From contig NZ_CP152017.1 of assembly GCF_038618305.1 (NCBI RefSeq), positions 1,403,501-1,467,500 on the forward strand: a DNA stretch of 64,000 nt, written 5' to 3'. Within the stretch, counting starts at the first letter, position 1, and the number at the start of each line of letters is the position of its first letter. Under the pieces are notes generated by a model. That model saw only the letters and a program-made list of their open reading frames with translations, made no database searches and was not told the origin of the DNA. The position numbers and the translations under genes are program-made. The DNA comes from Sporosarcina sp. FSL K6-2383 (GTDB lineage: Bacteria > Bacillota > Bacilli > Bacillales_A > Planococcaceae). Below, piece by piece: positions 17,710-27,781 of this stretch.

Positions 17710-20700
17710 TGGAGAAAATTAAGAAAATCTTGGTTGCCAACCGCGGGGAAATTGCGATTCGTATTTTCCGTGCTTGTACCGAGTTGAATATCCCTACAGT
17801 CGGAATATATTCGACAGAAGATAGTGGGTCATTCCATCGCTACAAGGCAGATGAGTCTTATCTTGTAGGAAAAGGGAAAAAGCCGATAGATGCATACCTT
17901 GATATTGAGGGCATTATTGCACTTGCAAAAGACTCGGGTGCAAATGCTGTACACCCAGGCTATGGATTTCTTGCAGAAAACGTAGATTTTGCACGACGAC
18001 TTGAAGAAGAAGGAATCATTTTCATCGGTCCTACATCGAAGCACCTAGATATGTTTGGGGATAAAGTGAAGGCAAGAGAACAGGCCATTAAAGCAGGAAT
18101 TCCAGTAATTCCAGGTACGGATGGTCCAGTAACCTCTGTCGAAGAAGTTGCGACTTTTGGAGACACGAATGGTTACCCCATTATTATCAAGGCGTCACTT
18201 GGTGGTGGTGGGCGCGGAATGCGTATTGTTACTGCTGCCGATGAAGTGGTTGAAGCCTATGAGCGTGCTAAATCCGAGGCGAAGTCAGCATTTGGTTCTG
18301 ATGAAGTCTATGTTGAGAAATACGTTTTCCAGCCGAAACATATTGAAGTGCAAATACTCGGAGACTCACACGGTAATGTCGTTCATCTGTACGAACGAGA
18401 CTGTTCAATCCAGCGTCGTCATCAAAAAGTCGTGGAAATTGCACCTTCCATTTCACTAGAAGATGGCTTGCGGGAACAGATTTGCGATGCTGCCGTAAAA
18501 TTGGCTGAAAATGTCGGGTATATCAATGCGGGAACTATGGAATTCCTCGTAGCTGACGGCCGCTTTTATTTCATCGAAGTAAATCCTCGTATTCAAGTGG
18601 AACATACCATCACAGAAATGGTAACAGGTATTGATATTGTCCATTCCCAAATTCATATTGCGGATGGAAAAAGTTTGCACGAAGGGGAAGCGAGTATCCC
18701 GACACAGGAGGATATCCCGTTATTCGGTTATGCTATTCAATCACGTGTCACAACAGAGGACCCACTCAACGACTTTATGCCTGATACAGGAAAACTAATG
18801 GTTTACCGGTCGGGTGGAGGCTTTGGAGTCCGTCTGGATGCGGGGAATGGCTTCCAAGGTGCTGTTATTACACCGTACTATGATTCTTTGTTAGTAAAAG
18901 TATCGACATGGGGCATGACTTTCCGAGAAGCTGCATCTAAAATGGACAGAAATTTACAGGAATTCAGAATACGTGGTATTAAAACGAATATTCCATTCCT
19001 TGAAAATGTAGTGAAGCATAACAACTTCCTAACAGGTAATTATAATACGAGTTTTATTGATTCGACTCCTGAATTATTCCTGTTCCCAAATCGTAAAGAC
19101 CGCGGAACGAAAATGCTGAATTATATTGGGAATGTCACGATTAATGGATTCCCGGGACTTGAAAAGCAATCGAAGCCTGTGTTTCATCCTGTTCGAAAGC
19201 CGGTAGTAGATTTGCTAGCAGCACCTACACCGGGAACGAAGCAAATTTTGGATGAGCGTGGCGCTGAAGGGCTTGTTAAGTGGATTAAAGAGCAAGATGA
19301 TGTGCTGCTGACGGATACAACATTCCGGGATGCGCACCAATCACTGTTGGCGACGCGTGTCAGAACTTCCGATATTACTGCGATTGCATCTGAATCTGCA
19401 AGACTAATGCCAGACTTATTTTCGTATGAAATGTGGGGCGGCGCAACGTTTGATGTATCTTATAGGTTCTTGAAAGAAAGTCCATGGGATAGGCTGTTGA
19501 AGCTACGTGAACAAATTCCAAATGTGTTGTTCCAAATGCTGTTCCGTGGTGCTAATGCTGTTGGATATACAAATTATCCTGACAATGTCATTCGTGAGTT
19601 TGTCAAAAAGTCAGCTGATGCGGGAATTGACGTTTTCCGAATTTTCGATAGCTTGAACTGGATCAAAGGAATGGAAGTCGCGATTGATGCAACACGTGAT
19701 GCAGGGAAAGTTGCAGAGGCAGCAATTTGTTACGCTGGGGATATCCTAGATGACTCACGTGCGAAATATACGGTTAATTATTATAAAGAGATGGCGAAAG
19801 AGTTAGAGGCAGCCGGCGCTCATATTTTAGCGATTAAAGATATGGCTGGATTGTTGAAGCCTGAAGCTGCTTACCGACTTATTTCAGAGCTGAAAGCGAC
19901 AGTAGATTTGCCAATCCATCTACATTCACATGATACAAGTGGTAACGGTATTTACATGTATGCTAAAGCGATTGAGGCAGGTGTGGATATCGTTGATACG
20001 GCTCTTGGGGCAATGGCGGGTCTGACTTCACAACCATCAGCAGGCTCTCTGCATTACGCGCTACAGGGCGGTAAACGTAATGTCCGTGGTAATGTCAAGT
20101 CACTTGAAGACTTATCTTACTACTGGGAAGATGTTCGGAAATATTACCAACCCTTTGAAAGTGGCATGATGAGTCCGCATTCGGAAATTTATGTCCATGA
20201 AATGCCGGGTGGTCAATATTCTAACTTACAGCAGCAAGCGAAAGCTGTTGGGTTAGGCGAGCGTTGGGAAGACGTGAAGGATATGTATTCCCGTGTCAAC
20301 CTATTATTTGGAGATGTTGTAAAAGTAACGCCATCTTCGAAAGTAGTCGGCGATATGGCATTGTTCATGGTACAAAATGATTTGGATGAAAAATCAGTAC
20401 TTGTTCGTGGGAAGACAATCGATTTCCCAGAATCCGTTATTGAATTTTTCGAAGGGTATATTGGTCAACCTTATGGCGGATTCCCAGAAGAGCTTCAAAA
20501 GGTCATTTTGAAAGAGCGTGAAGCAATAACAGTACGCCCTGGTGAATTACTAGAAGATGTCAATTTCGAAAAATTAAGAGATGAATTGAATGAGAAATTA
20601 GGACGACCTGTGACAAGTCATGAAGTTCTTTCTTATGCGCTTTATCCGAAGGTGTTCGACGAATATTCGCAAACGAATAATCTATTTGGTGATGTATCTG

Positions 20701-21146
20701 TCATCAATACACCGGAATTCTTATATGGCATGCGTCTTGGCGAAGAAATTGAAGTAGAAATTGAAAAAGGTAAAACATTGATGGTTAAGCTCGTATCAAT
20801 CGGCGAGCCACAATCCGATGCGACAAGGGTTCTATATTTCGAAATGAACGGTCAACCCCGTGAAGTAATCATTGAAGATATGAGTGTGGAATCTGTTACA
20901 ATTCGTAAACAGAAGGCAGATACGTCAAACGAAGCGCATATTGCGGCGACGATGCCAGGAACGGTGCTGAAAGTGGCAGTTTCCAAAGGAGCCAAAGTGA
21001 AGAAGGGGGAACATCTCCTTATAACAGAAGCTATGAAAATGGAAACAACAATACAAGCGCCATATGACGGCACTGTAAAAGATATTTATGTTTCAGCAGG
21101 AGAATCGATTGCAACTGGTGATTTGCTCATAGAATTAGAACATTAA
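17709..21146 (+). CDS. pycA: Pyruvate carboxylase
   Basis: Biotin enzyme that replenishes oxaloacetate from pyruvate. 1145 residues in one chain: biotin carboxylase with ATP-grasp (VANRGEIAIR, GGGGRGMR, FIEVNPRIQVEHT), carboxyltransferase with LLTDTTFRDAHQSLLATR and the metal His pair HLHSHD, the pyruvate carboxylase tetramerisation region, and a C-terminal biotinyl domain with EAMKM. ATG 17709 overlaps the ftsW stop by 1 nt (TGATG), implying translational coupling; an in-frame GTG is 3 nt upstream. Confidence 0.97.
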   Translation: MEKIKKILVANRGEIAIRIFRACTELNIPTVGIYSTEDSGSFHRYKADESYLVGKGKKPIDAYLDIEGIIALAKDSGANAVHPGYGFLAENVDFARRLEEEGIIFIGPTSKHLDMFGDKVKAREQAIKAGIPVIPGTDGPVTSVEEVATFGDTNGYPIIIKASLGGGGRGMRIVTAADEVVEAYERAKSEAKSAFGSDEVYVEKYVFQPKHIEVQILGDSHGNVVHLYERDCSIQRRHQKVVEIAPSISLEDGLREQICDAAVKLAENVGYINAGTMEFLVADGRFYFIEVNPRIQVEHTITEMVTGIDIVHSQIHIADGKSLHEGEASIPTQEDIPLFGYAIQSRVTTEDPLNDFMPDTGKLMVYRSGGGFGVRLDAGNGFQGAVITPYYDSLLVKVSTWGMTFREAASKMDRNLQEFRIRGIKTNIPFLENVVKHNNFLTGNYNTSFIDSTPELFLFPNRKDRGTKMLNYIGNVTINGFPGLEKQSKPVFHPVRKPVVDLLAAPTPGTKQILDERGAEGLVKWIKEQDDVLLTDTTFRDAHQSLLATRVRTSDITAIASESARLMPDLFSYEMWGGATFDVSYRFLKESPWDRLLKLREQIPNVLFQMLFRGANAVGYTNYPDNVIREFVKKSADAGIDVFRIFDSLNWIKGMEVAIDATRDAGKVAEAAICYAGDILDDSRAKYTVNYYKEMAKELEAAGAHILAIKDMAGLLKPEAAYRLISELKATVDLPIHLHSHDTSGNGIYMYAKAIEAGVDIVDTALGAMAGLTSQPSAGSLHYALQGGKRNVRGNVKSLEDLSYYWEDVRKYYQPFESGMMSPHSEIYVHEMPGGQYSNLQQQAKAVGLGERWEDVKDMYSRVNLLFGDVVKVTPSSKVVGDMALFMVQNDLDEKSVLVRGKTIDFPESVIEFFEGYIGQPYGGFPEELQKVILKEREAITVRPGELLEDVNFEKLRDELNEKLGRPVTSHEVLSYALYPKVFDEYSQTNNLFGDVSVINTPEFLYGMRLGEEIEVEIEKGKTLMVKLVSIGEPQSDATRVLYFEMNGQPREVIIEDMSVESVTIRKQKADTSNEAHIAATMPGTVLKVAVSKGAKVKKGEHLLITEAMKMETTIQAPYDGTVKDIYVSAGESIATGDLLIELEH

Positions 21147-21153
21147 TAGACGC

Positions 21154-21188
21154 AAAAAGCACTTGGATAATTTCCAAGTGCTTTTTTC
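21154..21188 (+). terminator. Terminator after pycA
   Basis: AAAAGCACTTGGA pairs perfectly with TCCAAGTGCTTTT, then T-run. Also positioned to end ctaA on the minus strand (A-run upstream). Confidence 0.92.
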
Positions 21189-21235
21189 TTATCGTAGCAG
21201 TCAACGCTGGTAGGTAATAACAAAAGACTGTCGCA

Positions 21236-22147
21236 TTATTTTTTTAATGTGCTGCGTGAAACGAGTAAAATCATATACGTTAGTAAGCCGAATAATAACG
21301 TTATGAATAAAGAATGAAGTAAAGCGATATAAAGATTTAGCTTCGTCAGTACGACTAGCATCCCAGTTGTAGCTTGAAGAGCTACAATGATGAAGGCGAT
21401 GATCCAACCCCAATAGATGATGCGTTGGTCTTTGTAATTGCGAATAGCGTGTACCATAATGATAGCTAACCAAATGATGATAATTGCTGCTGCGACTCGA
21501 TGACCCATCTGTACCCACTCAAAAAGATTTCTTGGGAGTTCAAAGACATCATTTCGACAAAGTGGCCATTCTCCACACGCCAATCCAGATTCCGTATGGC
21601 GGACAAGTGCACCTGTATAAACAACTATATAGGAATACACGGATACGCCAATCGTATGCCACTTCATTTTCGTGCCGATACGCAACGTATCCGCATCGAA
21701 TTTTTGGTCTACCTCGAAAATAAGAAGTGTTAGTAAAAGAACTGAGGCAAAGGAAATGAGCGAAATACCAAAATGTAATGCGAGTATGAAATCGCCTTGT
21801 CCCCATAATACTTGGGCAGCTCCAATTAATGCTTGTAGAACGAGGAAAAACACAGCCATGGAGGCCAAAAATTTAGTTTCTCGAATATGTCCCATTGCTT
21901 TCCAAGACCAGACGGCTAAAATGACGATAAATATTCCGACGGCACCTGTAACGAGTCGATGTGAAAATTCGATGAGTACTTCGGCAGTAATTTCATCAGG
22001 AATAAGTTGTCCATTACAACCGGGCCAATGCCTACCGCAGCCCATACCGCTATCGGTCTTTGTAACGAGTGCTCCGCCTAGTAGAATGAGGAGCATACCG
22101 ATTGTTGAAGCAACAGCAAACCATTTTAAATACTTATTGTATCGCAA
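21236..22147 (-). CDS. ctaA: Heme A synthase
   Basis: Membrane oxygenase converting heme O to heme A for the cytochrome oxidase. About 303 residues, eight membrane helices in two four-helix halves. Each half has a heme-ligand His region ([26 protein letters not shown]) and an extracellular Cys pair (CGRHWPGC and CGEWPLC), typical of Gram-positive CtaA. I start at TTG 22147 ([12 protein letters not shown]) with AAGAAGGTG upstream. Divergent from ctaB, as in B. subtilis. Confidence 0.93.
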   Translation of the reverse strand: MRYNKYLKWFAVASTIGMLLILLGGALVTKTDSGMGCGRHWPGCNGQLIPDEITAEVLIEFSHRLVTGAVGIFIVILAVWSWKAMGHIRETKFLASMAVFFLVLQALIGAAQVLWGQGDFILALHFGISLISFASVLLLTLLIFEVDQKFDADTLRIGTKMKWHTIGVSVYSYIVVYTGALVRHTESGLACGEWPLCRNDVFELPRNLFEWVQMGHRVAAAIIIIWLAIIMVHAIRNYKDQRIIYWGWIIAFIIVALQATTGMLVVLTKLNLYIALLHSLFITLLFGLLTYMILLVSRSTLKK

Positions 22148-22270
22148 AAGAAAAACACCTTCTTTATAATTGTTGACCATTGTACAAAAGGTCCCTGCTT
22201 TTCTGATGATAACGAAAATAGTACGGAAAAACAATGACAAGTGATTAAAAATAGGTCGGTAGTCGCCCTT

Positions 22271-22312
22271 TTCACAAATTGTTCATAAAAAAGACGTTTT
22301 TACTTCACAAAA
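22271..22312. promoter_or_regulatory. Two ResD-like motifs between ctaA and ctaB
   Basis: TTCACAAA at 22271-22278 and TTCACAAAA at 22304-22312; their complement reads TTTGTGAA, resembling the reported ResD box. In B. subtilis ResDE controls ctaA and the cta operon from this intergenic region (established). Sites seen, regulation inferred. The rest of 22148-22473 has no promoter I can place with confidence. Confidence 0.4.
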
Positions 22313-22473
22313 GGTATGTAGAAATGATTTACTATAGGTAGAGTACAGGAATACTTATGTAGATATTCTGTAGGAGTAGAGCAAGAGTTTGTTTTAGCTA
22401 TAGAAAAAGTACCTAAGTTTCGATATAGTTAGTTAAAGCAGTGTTTACTAACACCTTTGAAAGGAGGGGAACT

Positions 22474-23388
22474 ATGTCGAACAATAAAACTATTTCTGCA
22501 ACTGAGTCGAATATTGCCACGACGTCTGTTTTAAAGGACTTTTTGGCATTGATTAAAATCGGGATTGTCAATTCTAACATGATTACGACATTTACTGGGC
22601 TGTTTTTAGCATTTCAATTCACTGGTAGAAACTTTCTCCACCATATAGATTTACTTGTATTTGCTCTTGGTGGATCGGGTTTAATTATTGCCGGTTCTGC
22701 TGCGCTTAATAACTTGATTGATCGGGATATCGATCCAATCATGACAAGGACAAAGTCTAGACCAACAGTTACGGGACGTTTCAAGGCCTCTTCTGTGTGG
22801 GCGCTCGCGTTCACATTTATCGTAGTTGGAGAAATAATGTTGTTTGCTGCATCACCGGCAGCCGCTCTTTGGGGGCTTGTAGGTATTTTTAGTTATGTTG
22901 TACTCTATTCGATGTGGTCGAAGCGGAGACATGTTAGCAATACCATCGTCGGTAGTATTTCGGGGGCTATACCACCTTTAATTGGTTGGGCAGCTGTAGA
23001 ACCGGCACTTGGCGCAGGTGCATGGGCATTATTTTTAATCATGTTCATTTGGCAGCCTCCACATTTTTATGCACTTGCAATGCGTCGGACAGAAGAATAC
23101 CGTGCGGTGAATATCCCGATGTTGCCTGTTGTTAAAGGCTTTGCAAGGACGAAAAAATCTATGTTAGCGTGGGTATTGTTTTTATTCCCATTACCATTTC
23201 TGCTGACAGAGCTCGGGATTGGCTTTCTCGTACTGGCCACCGCGTTAAATTTAGGATGGCTTTATTTAGCACTAAGGGGCTTTAAAGCGAAGGACGATCT
23301 CAAGTGGGCGTCTAGGATGTTCATCTATTCGCTGAATTACATGACAATCCTTTTTGTCGCCATGATTATTTTTTCGATTTTCATCTAA
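22474..23388 (+). CDS. ctaB: Protoheme IX farnesyltransferase (heme O synthase)
   Basis: UbiA-family membrane prenyltransferase that adds farnesyl to heme B. 304 residues, about nine membrane segments. Catalytic Asp-rich motif NLIDRDIDPIMTRTKSRP and second motif YSMWSKRRHVSNTIVGSISGAIPPLIGW. ATG 22474 is preceded by a very strong AAAGGAGGGGA. First gene of the cta operon. Confidence 0.95.
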   Translation: MSNNKTISATESNIATTSVLKDFLALIKIGIVNSNMITTFTGLFLAFQFTGRNFLHHIDLLVFALGGSGLIIAGSAALNNLIDRDIDPIMTRTKSRPTVTGRFKASSVWALAFTFIVVGEIMLFAASPAAALWGLVGIFSYVVLYSMWSKRRHVSNTIVGSISGAIPPLIGWAAVEPALGAGAWALFLIMFIWQPPHFYALAMRRTEEYRAVNIPMLPVVKGFARTKKSMLAWVLFLFPLPFLLTELGIGFLVLATALNLGWLYLALRGFKAKDDLKWASRMFIYSLNYMTILFVAMIIFSIFI

Positions 23389-23486
23389 CATCTGGAATTC
23401 TTTCTTTTGATAGGAATTCATATAGAGAGGTCAACAGTCCTCAGTAATAGAAAAACAATTTTTAGAAAGAGAGGTATCATTAAGCT

Positions 23487-24557
23487 ATGATGAAAGGACT
23501 CAAAAAGTGGCGTCTCTTTTCTTTATTGACAGCTCTTACCGTGTTCTTGGCAGGGTGTGGTCAAGAAGAGCTATCTACGCTTCTTCCGGCTGGTCAAGTC
23601 GGACAGGATCAATTTAATTTATTGATGTTAACGGTAATAATCATGTCTGTGGTAATCCTTGTAGTAGTACTCATCTACGTTATTGCAATTGTTCGTTTTA
23701 GACGTTCAAAGCTAGGTGAAAAACATATTCCTGAACAAGTAGAGGGAAGTCATGCATTGGAATTAGTATGGACAATTATTCCAATTGTACTCGTTATAAT
23801 TCTTGCGGTTCCAACCGTTTATTACGCATATAAGTTTGGTGATGTGGCGGCAATGGAGGCTGTTGATGAGGACGGTAATGCAGAGAACCTCGTCGTTGAT
23901 GTAACAGCTAAGCTTTACTGGTGGGAATTTGAATACCCAAGTCTTGGAATTGTTACTGCACAAGAATTAGTTGTGCCAATGGATGAAAAAGTATACTTTA
24001 ACCTGCTCTCAGCAGATGTAAAACACTCATTCTGGATTCCGGCAGTAGGCGGTAAGATGGATAATAACGTTGAGAACGTGAATAAGTTTTATCTCGTCTT
24101 TGAAAAAGAATCAAAGGATCTAAAAGATGGTGTGTTCTACGGTAAATGTGCTGAGCTTTGTGGCCCATCGCATGCACTGATGGACTTCAAAGTGAAATCA
24201 ATGCCGCGTCCAGAATTTGATAAGTGGGTAACGGCTATGCAAGCTACGGATAATCGTGTTGCGGATGCAGCTACTACACAAGGTGAAGAGCTATTCCAAC
24301 AAAGCTGTATCGGATGTCATGCAACTTCTGCAGTTGGTGAAACTGGCGCACTTGGACCAAACTTAGCATCATTCGGTGACCGTAATCGCGTCGCTGGCTT
24401 CATGGAACATAATAAAGAAGAATTAATAAACTGGATTTCCGATACTCAGAAATATAAACCAGGTAACACAATGCCATCAAATTATGGCGAGCAATTCTCC
24501 ACTGAGGAACTCGATGCACTTGCAACGTATCTCATGGGGCTAAAAGTTGAACAATAA
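23487..24557 (+). CDS. ctaC: Cytochrome c oxidase subunit II with fused cytochrome c (caa3 type)
   Basis: 356-residue lipoprotein (FLAGC lipobox near residue 22) with two membrane helices. A CuA domain follows (HSFWIPAVGGKMDNN and CAELCGPSHALM carrying the CuA ligands), then a C-terminal cytochrome c domain with CIGCH and a later Met. The fusion identifies a caa3-type oxidase that takes electrons from cytochrome c. Two adjacent ATG codons; AGAGAGG is about 13 nt before the first. Confidence 0.95.
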   Translation: MMKGLKKWRLFSLLTALTVFLAGCGQEELSTLLPAGQVGQDQFNLLMLTVIIMSVVILVVVLIYVIAIVRFRRSKLGEKHIPEQVEGSHALELVWTIIPIVLVIILAVPTVYYAYKFGDVAAMEAVDEDGNAENLVVDVTAKLYWWEFEYPSLGIVTAQELVVPMDEKVYFNLLSADVKHSFWIPAVGGKMDNNVENVNKFYLVFEKESKDLKDGVFYGKCAELCGPSHALMDFKVKSMPRPEFDKWVTAMQATDNRVADAATTQGEELFQQSCIGCHATSAVGETGALGPNLASFGDRNRVAGFMEHNKEELINWISDTQKYKPGNTMPSNYGEQFSTEELDALATYLMGLKVEQ

Positions 24558-24600
24558 TTATTACTGTTGTTAACATGATTTTGAAGGGGAGGTAAACAAA

Positions 24601-26475
24601 TTGAGTTCAGTTGCTCAAAAGAAAAGCTTTGGCGCAACGTTATGGGACTGGATGACGACGGTTGACCACAAGAAGATTGGTATCCTTTATCTCCTTGGTG
24701 GAGGATTCTTCTTCATAGTCGGCGGTATTGAAGCCATGATCATTCGTATCCAACTTTTAAAGCCAAACAATGATTTTATCAGTGCAGGACTTTTTAATGA
24801 AGTTATTACCATGCATGGAACAACGATGATATTCCTAGCAGCCATGCCAATATTAATCGGATTTATGAACGTTGTCATGCCACTCCAAATTGGAGCGCGT
24901 GACGTAGCATTTCCATTCCTTAACTCATTAGGTTTTTGGATGTTCATCTTCGGTGGATTGTTCTTGAACGTTTCATGGTTCTTCGGACAGATTCCTGATG
25001 CAGGTTGGACATCTTACGCTTCACTGTCTCTCGCATCTGAAGGCCATGGCGTTGATTTTTATGCTATTGGTTTACAAATAGCCGGTGGTGGTACGTTAAT
25101 GGGGGGGATTAACTTCCTCGTCACAATTATTAATATGCGTGCTCCAGGGATGACGTACATGCGTATGCCACTCTTTACATGGACTACGTTCGTTGCGTCA
25201 GCAATGATTTTATTTGCATTCCCACCACTTACGGTTGGACTATTCTTCCTGACATTCGATAGAATGTTTGGCGGTAACTTCTTTGACCATACGATGGGCG
25301 GTAACACAATTATTTGGGAGCATATCTTCTGGATATTTGGTCACCCTGAAGTATATATCTTAATTTTACCGGCTTTCGGTATTTTCTCAGAGATTTTCTC
25401 TATCTTCTCAAGAAAACGTCTATTCGGTTATTCGGCAATGGTATTTGCCACTGTGTTAATTGGTTTCCTTGGATTCATGGTTTGGGCTCACCATATGTTT
25501 ACAGTTGGTCTTGGGCCAACAGCAAATGCAATCTTCTCGGTAGCTACAATGACCATCGCCATTCCAACAGGTGTGAAAATCTTTAACTGGTTGCTCACCA
25601 TATGGGGCGGTAGTATCAAGGTTACAACGCCAATGCTTTATGCACTTGGTTTTATTCCATCATTCGTTATGGGTGGAGTAACAGGTGTTCAGGCAGGAGC
25701 AGCACCTCTTGACTATCAGTTACATGATACGTACTTTATCGTAGCCCACTTCCACTATGTAATTGTTGGTGGAGTTGTCCTTGGTATTTTGGCAGGTGTT
25801 CATTTGTGGTGGCCAAAAATGTTTGGAACAATGCTAAGTGATAAATTAGGTAAAATTGAGTTCTGGTTCTTTTTCATTGGTTTCCATATGACATTCCTAA
25901 TCCAGCACTGGTTAGGACTATGGGGTATGCCACGCCGTGTTTGGACATATATGGACGGCCAAGGCTGGAACTTATCTAACGCGATCAGTTCTGCTGGGGC
26001 GCTATTCATGGCGATTGGTGTCATTACACTTGTTATAAACATCATTATTACAACGAAGAAAAATGTACGTGTTGGTAATGACCCATGGGGAGATGGACGT
26101 ACGCTTGAATGGGCAATTTCATCACCACCTCCGTTTTATAACTTTGCTCAAACGCCATTGGTACGTGGACTTGATACGTATTGGATTGAGAAAATGGAAG
26201 GCAATAAATCAGGCATTACACCGGCAGAGCCTGTCTCAGACATTCACATGCCACATGGCTCAATTATTCCATTTTTCATGAGCTCTGGGTTATTCATCGC
26301 TGGATTTGGTGCAATGTTCCGTACGGAATATGCATGGGGTCTACCAGTTCTTATCATTGGTTTACTTTGGACGTTCATCGCAATGTCACTTCGTTCTGTG
26401 AAGGACGACTTGGGTTACCATGTTAAGAAAGAAGATATTTTGAAGGATTTAAAACGTGAAGGGGGTCAAAACTAA
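24601..26475 (+). CDS. ctaD: Cytochrome c oxidase subunit I
   Basis: Catalytic heme-copper subunit, 624 residues, at least 12 helices plus a C-terminal extension typical of the Bacillus caa3 enzyme. Seen: TMHGTTMIF (low-spin heme His), WEHIFWIFGHPEVYI (CuB His/Tyr, proton channel), WAHHMFTVG, HDTYFIVAHFHYVIVGG (heme a3 and a ligands). TTG start at 24601 with GGGGAGG 8 nt upstream. Confidence 0.97.
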   Translation: MSSVAQKKSFGATLWDWMTTVDHKKIGILYLLGGGFFFIVGGIEAMIIRIQLLKPNNDFISAGLFNEVITMHGTTMIFLAAMPILIGFMNVVMPLQIGARDVAFPFLNSLGFWMFIFGGLFLNVSWFFGQIPDAGWTSYASLSLASEGHGVDFYAIGLQIAGGGTLMGGINFLVTIINMRAPGMTYMRMPLFTWTTFVASAMILFAFPPLTVGLFFLTFDRMFGGNFFDHTMGGNTIIWEHIFWIFGHPEVYILILPAFGIFSEIFSIFSRKRLFGYSAMVFATVLIGFLGFMVWAHHMFTVGLGPTANAIFSVATMTIAIPTGVKIFNWLLTIWGGSIKVTTPMLYALGFIPSFVMGGVTGVQAGAAPLDYQLHDTYFIVAHFHYVIVGGVVLGILAGVHLWWPKMFGTMLSDKLGKIEFWFFFIGFHMTFLIQHWLGLWGMPRRVWTYMDGQGWNLSNAISSAGALFMAIGVITLVINIIITTKKNVRVGNDPWGDGRTLEWAISSPPPFYNFAQTPLVRGLDTYWIEKMEGNKSGITPAEPVSDIHMPHGSIIPFFMSSGLFIAGFGAMFRTEYAWGLPVLIIGLLWTFIAMSLRSVKDDLGYHVKKEDILKDLKREGGQN

Positions 26476-27101
26476 TGGATTTGAATAAAAAATTCACCCC
26501 TGAGACGTGGCCGGAACACCCGGAAAAAGCAACTTTGGAAGCAAAGAATAAGTTTGTTGGTTTCTGGCTTTTCCTTGGTGGAGAGACAATCCTATTCGCT
26601 ACACTGTTTGCAACATACTTGGCATTGAAAAATAAAGGACCAAGTGGTTTTGAATTTTCAACAGAAGAACTTTTTGAATTACCACTTGTATTGGTTATGA
26701 CGATGCTTCTTTTAACATCTTCTTTGACAAGTGTTTATGCGATGTATCATATGAAGAACTACGATTTCAAGAAAATGCAGTTATGGCTTGCTATTACTGC
26801 ACTACTTGGATTAGGGTTCTTGATGCTTGAAGTGTATGAGTTCGTACATTATGTTGGTCTTGGTTTTACTTTCGATAACAGTGCATTCAGTTCTGCATTC
26901 TATACACTTGTCGGGACTCACGGCTTCCACGTAGCAATCGGGCTTGTATGGATTACGCTACTGATTTTCCGTAACGCGAAGCGTGGATTGAATTTGTATA
27001 ACGCGACGAAGTACTATACTTTCTCATTGTACTGGCACTTCATCGACGTTGTTTGGGTATTCATCTTCACTGTAGTCTATTTGATGGGAGTGATAGGTTA
27101 A
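26475..27101 (+). CDS. ctaE: Cytochrome c oxidase subunit III
   Basis: 208-residue membrane protein with five predicted helices: GFWLFLGGETILFATLFATYLAL at the first, GTHGFHVAIGLVWI and YWHFIDVVWVFIFTVVYL at the end, hallmarks of subunit III. The ATG overlaps the ctaD stop by 1 nt (TAATG). Confidence 0.96.
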   Translation: MDLNKKFTPETWPEHPEKATLEAKNKFVGFWLFLGGETILFATLFATYLALKNKGPSGFEFSTEELFELPLVLVMTMLLLTSSLTSVYAMYHMKNYDFKKMQLWLAITALLGLGFLMLEVYEFVHYVGLGFTFDNSAFSSAFYTLVGTHGFHVAIGLVWITLLIFRNAKRGLNLYNATKYYTFSLYWHFIDVVWVFIFTVVYLMGVIG

Positions 27102-27102
27102 T

Positions 27103-27450
27103 ATGGCGGACATTCAAGTTTATAAAAAGTCACCGGCTGAATTTGAGTTAGGACGTAAACGTGCAAAGAGCGCGATGCGTAATCAGATTATGATGTTTTC
27201 TCTTATGATCTTCCTGACTCTTATCTCATTTACAATGGTTACAGCTTTTGAAGTCGGAGTTGAAGGATTCACGAAATTCTTCATTATCCCGACACTCTTA
27301 CTATTTGCTGCAGTTCAAATCGCATTACAATTATATTACTTCATGCATATGAACGAAAAAGGTCATGGCGTTCCCCAAATGTTTATGTTTACGGGTGCCT
27401 TGCTTGCGTTCACAGTTGTGTTAACATTCTCCACAATTGTTTGGTGGTAA
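27103..27450 (+). CDS. ctaF: Cytochrome c oxidase subunit IV (CtaF)
   Basis: 115-residue subunit with three membrane helices (about 31-50, 57-76 and 92-112) and the pattern YYFMHMNEKGHGVPQMFM, typical of bacterial oxidase subunit IV. 1 nt after ctaE. Confidence 0.94.
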   Translation: MADIQVYKKSPAEFELGRKRAKSAMRNQIMMFSLMIFLTLISFTMVTAFEVGVEGFTKFFIIPTLLLFAAVQIALQLYYFMHMNEKGHGVPQMFMFTGALLAFTVVLTFSTIVWW

Positions 27451-27461
27451 TTAACAGTCGC

Positions 27462-27507
27462 AAAAGCCTGTGAAGATTTTATCTTCTACAGGCTTTTCCT
27501 GTTTTTT
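27462..27507 (+). terminator. Terminator after ctaF
   Basis: AAAAGCCTGT pairs with ACAGGCTTTT around a short inner AGA/TCT, followed by CCTGTTTTTT. Confidence 0.8.
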
Positions 27508-27697
27508 AATTTGAATCAGAGGGAGTTCGAACTCCCTCTGATTCAAATTAAAGGAAGGCAACCCAAGTGCGCCACGTCCTGTGGCAACGGTTGCATGACC
27601 GACATCCTGTCAGCCCGCGGATGTCACAGATTTTCAAAGGAGCTTTTCGAGCGTGCTCGAAAAAATCTGGACGCAATTACGCCAAGGCGTAATTGAT
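27505..27697 (+). repeat. Modular hairpin repeat, family 1, copy C
   Basis: Opens with a perfect 24-bp palindromic arm pair (27505-27552, centre TTCGAA), unrelated in sequence to the hairpins of other copies. Then the nested-hairpin module (GCAACC/GGTTGC around GCCAC-GTCCT-GTGGC, then GACATCCTGTC), the conserved block CGCGGATGTCACAGATTTT, TTTTCGAGC-GT-GCTCGAAAA, AAAATCTGG, and the end palindrome CAATTACGCC-AA-GGCGTAATTG. With the terminator it fills the 331-nt ctaF-ctaG gap. Confidence 0.9.
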
Positions 27698-27781
27698 GTA
27701 GTAAATGTCATAGTTCGTACATTGAGTTACAACGCTATTCGTTTTATAATGGAGATAGAGTTTATGGAAGGAGTAATTGCA

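Noticed and set aside
21672..22169. 165-codon plus-strand open frame
   Set aside because: Antisense to ctaA, whose Cys pairs and helices are clear.
27511..27696. 61-codon open frame in the ctaF-ctaG gap
   Set aside because: Runs through the perfect palindrome and body of repeat copy C; no ribosome binding site and not open in other copies.
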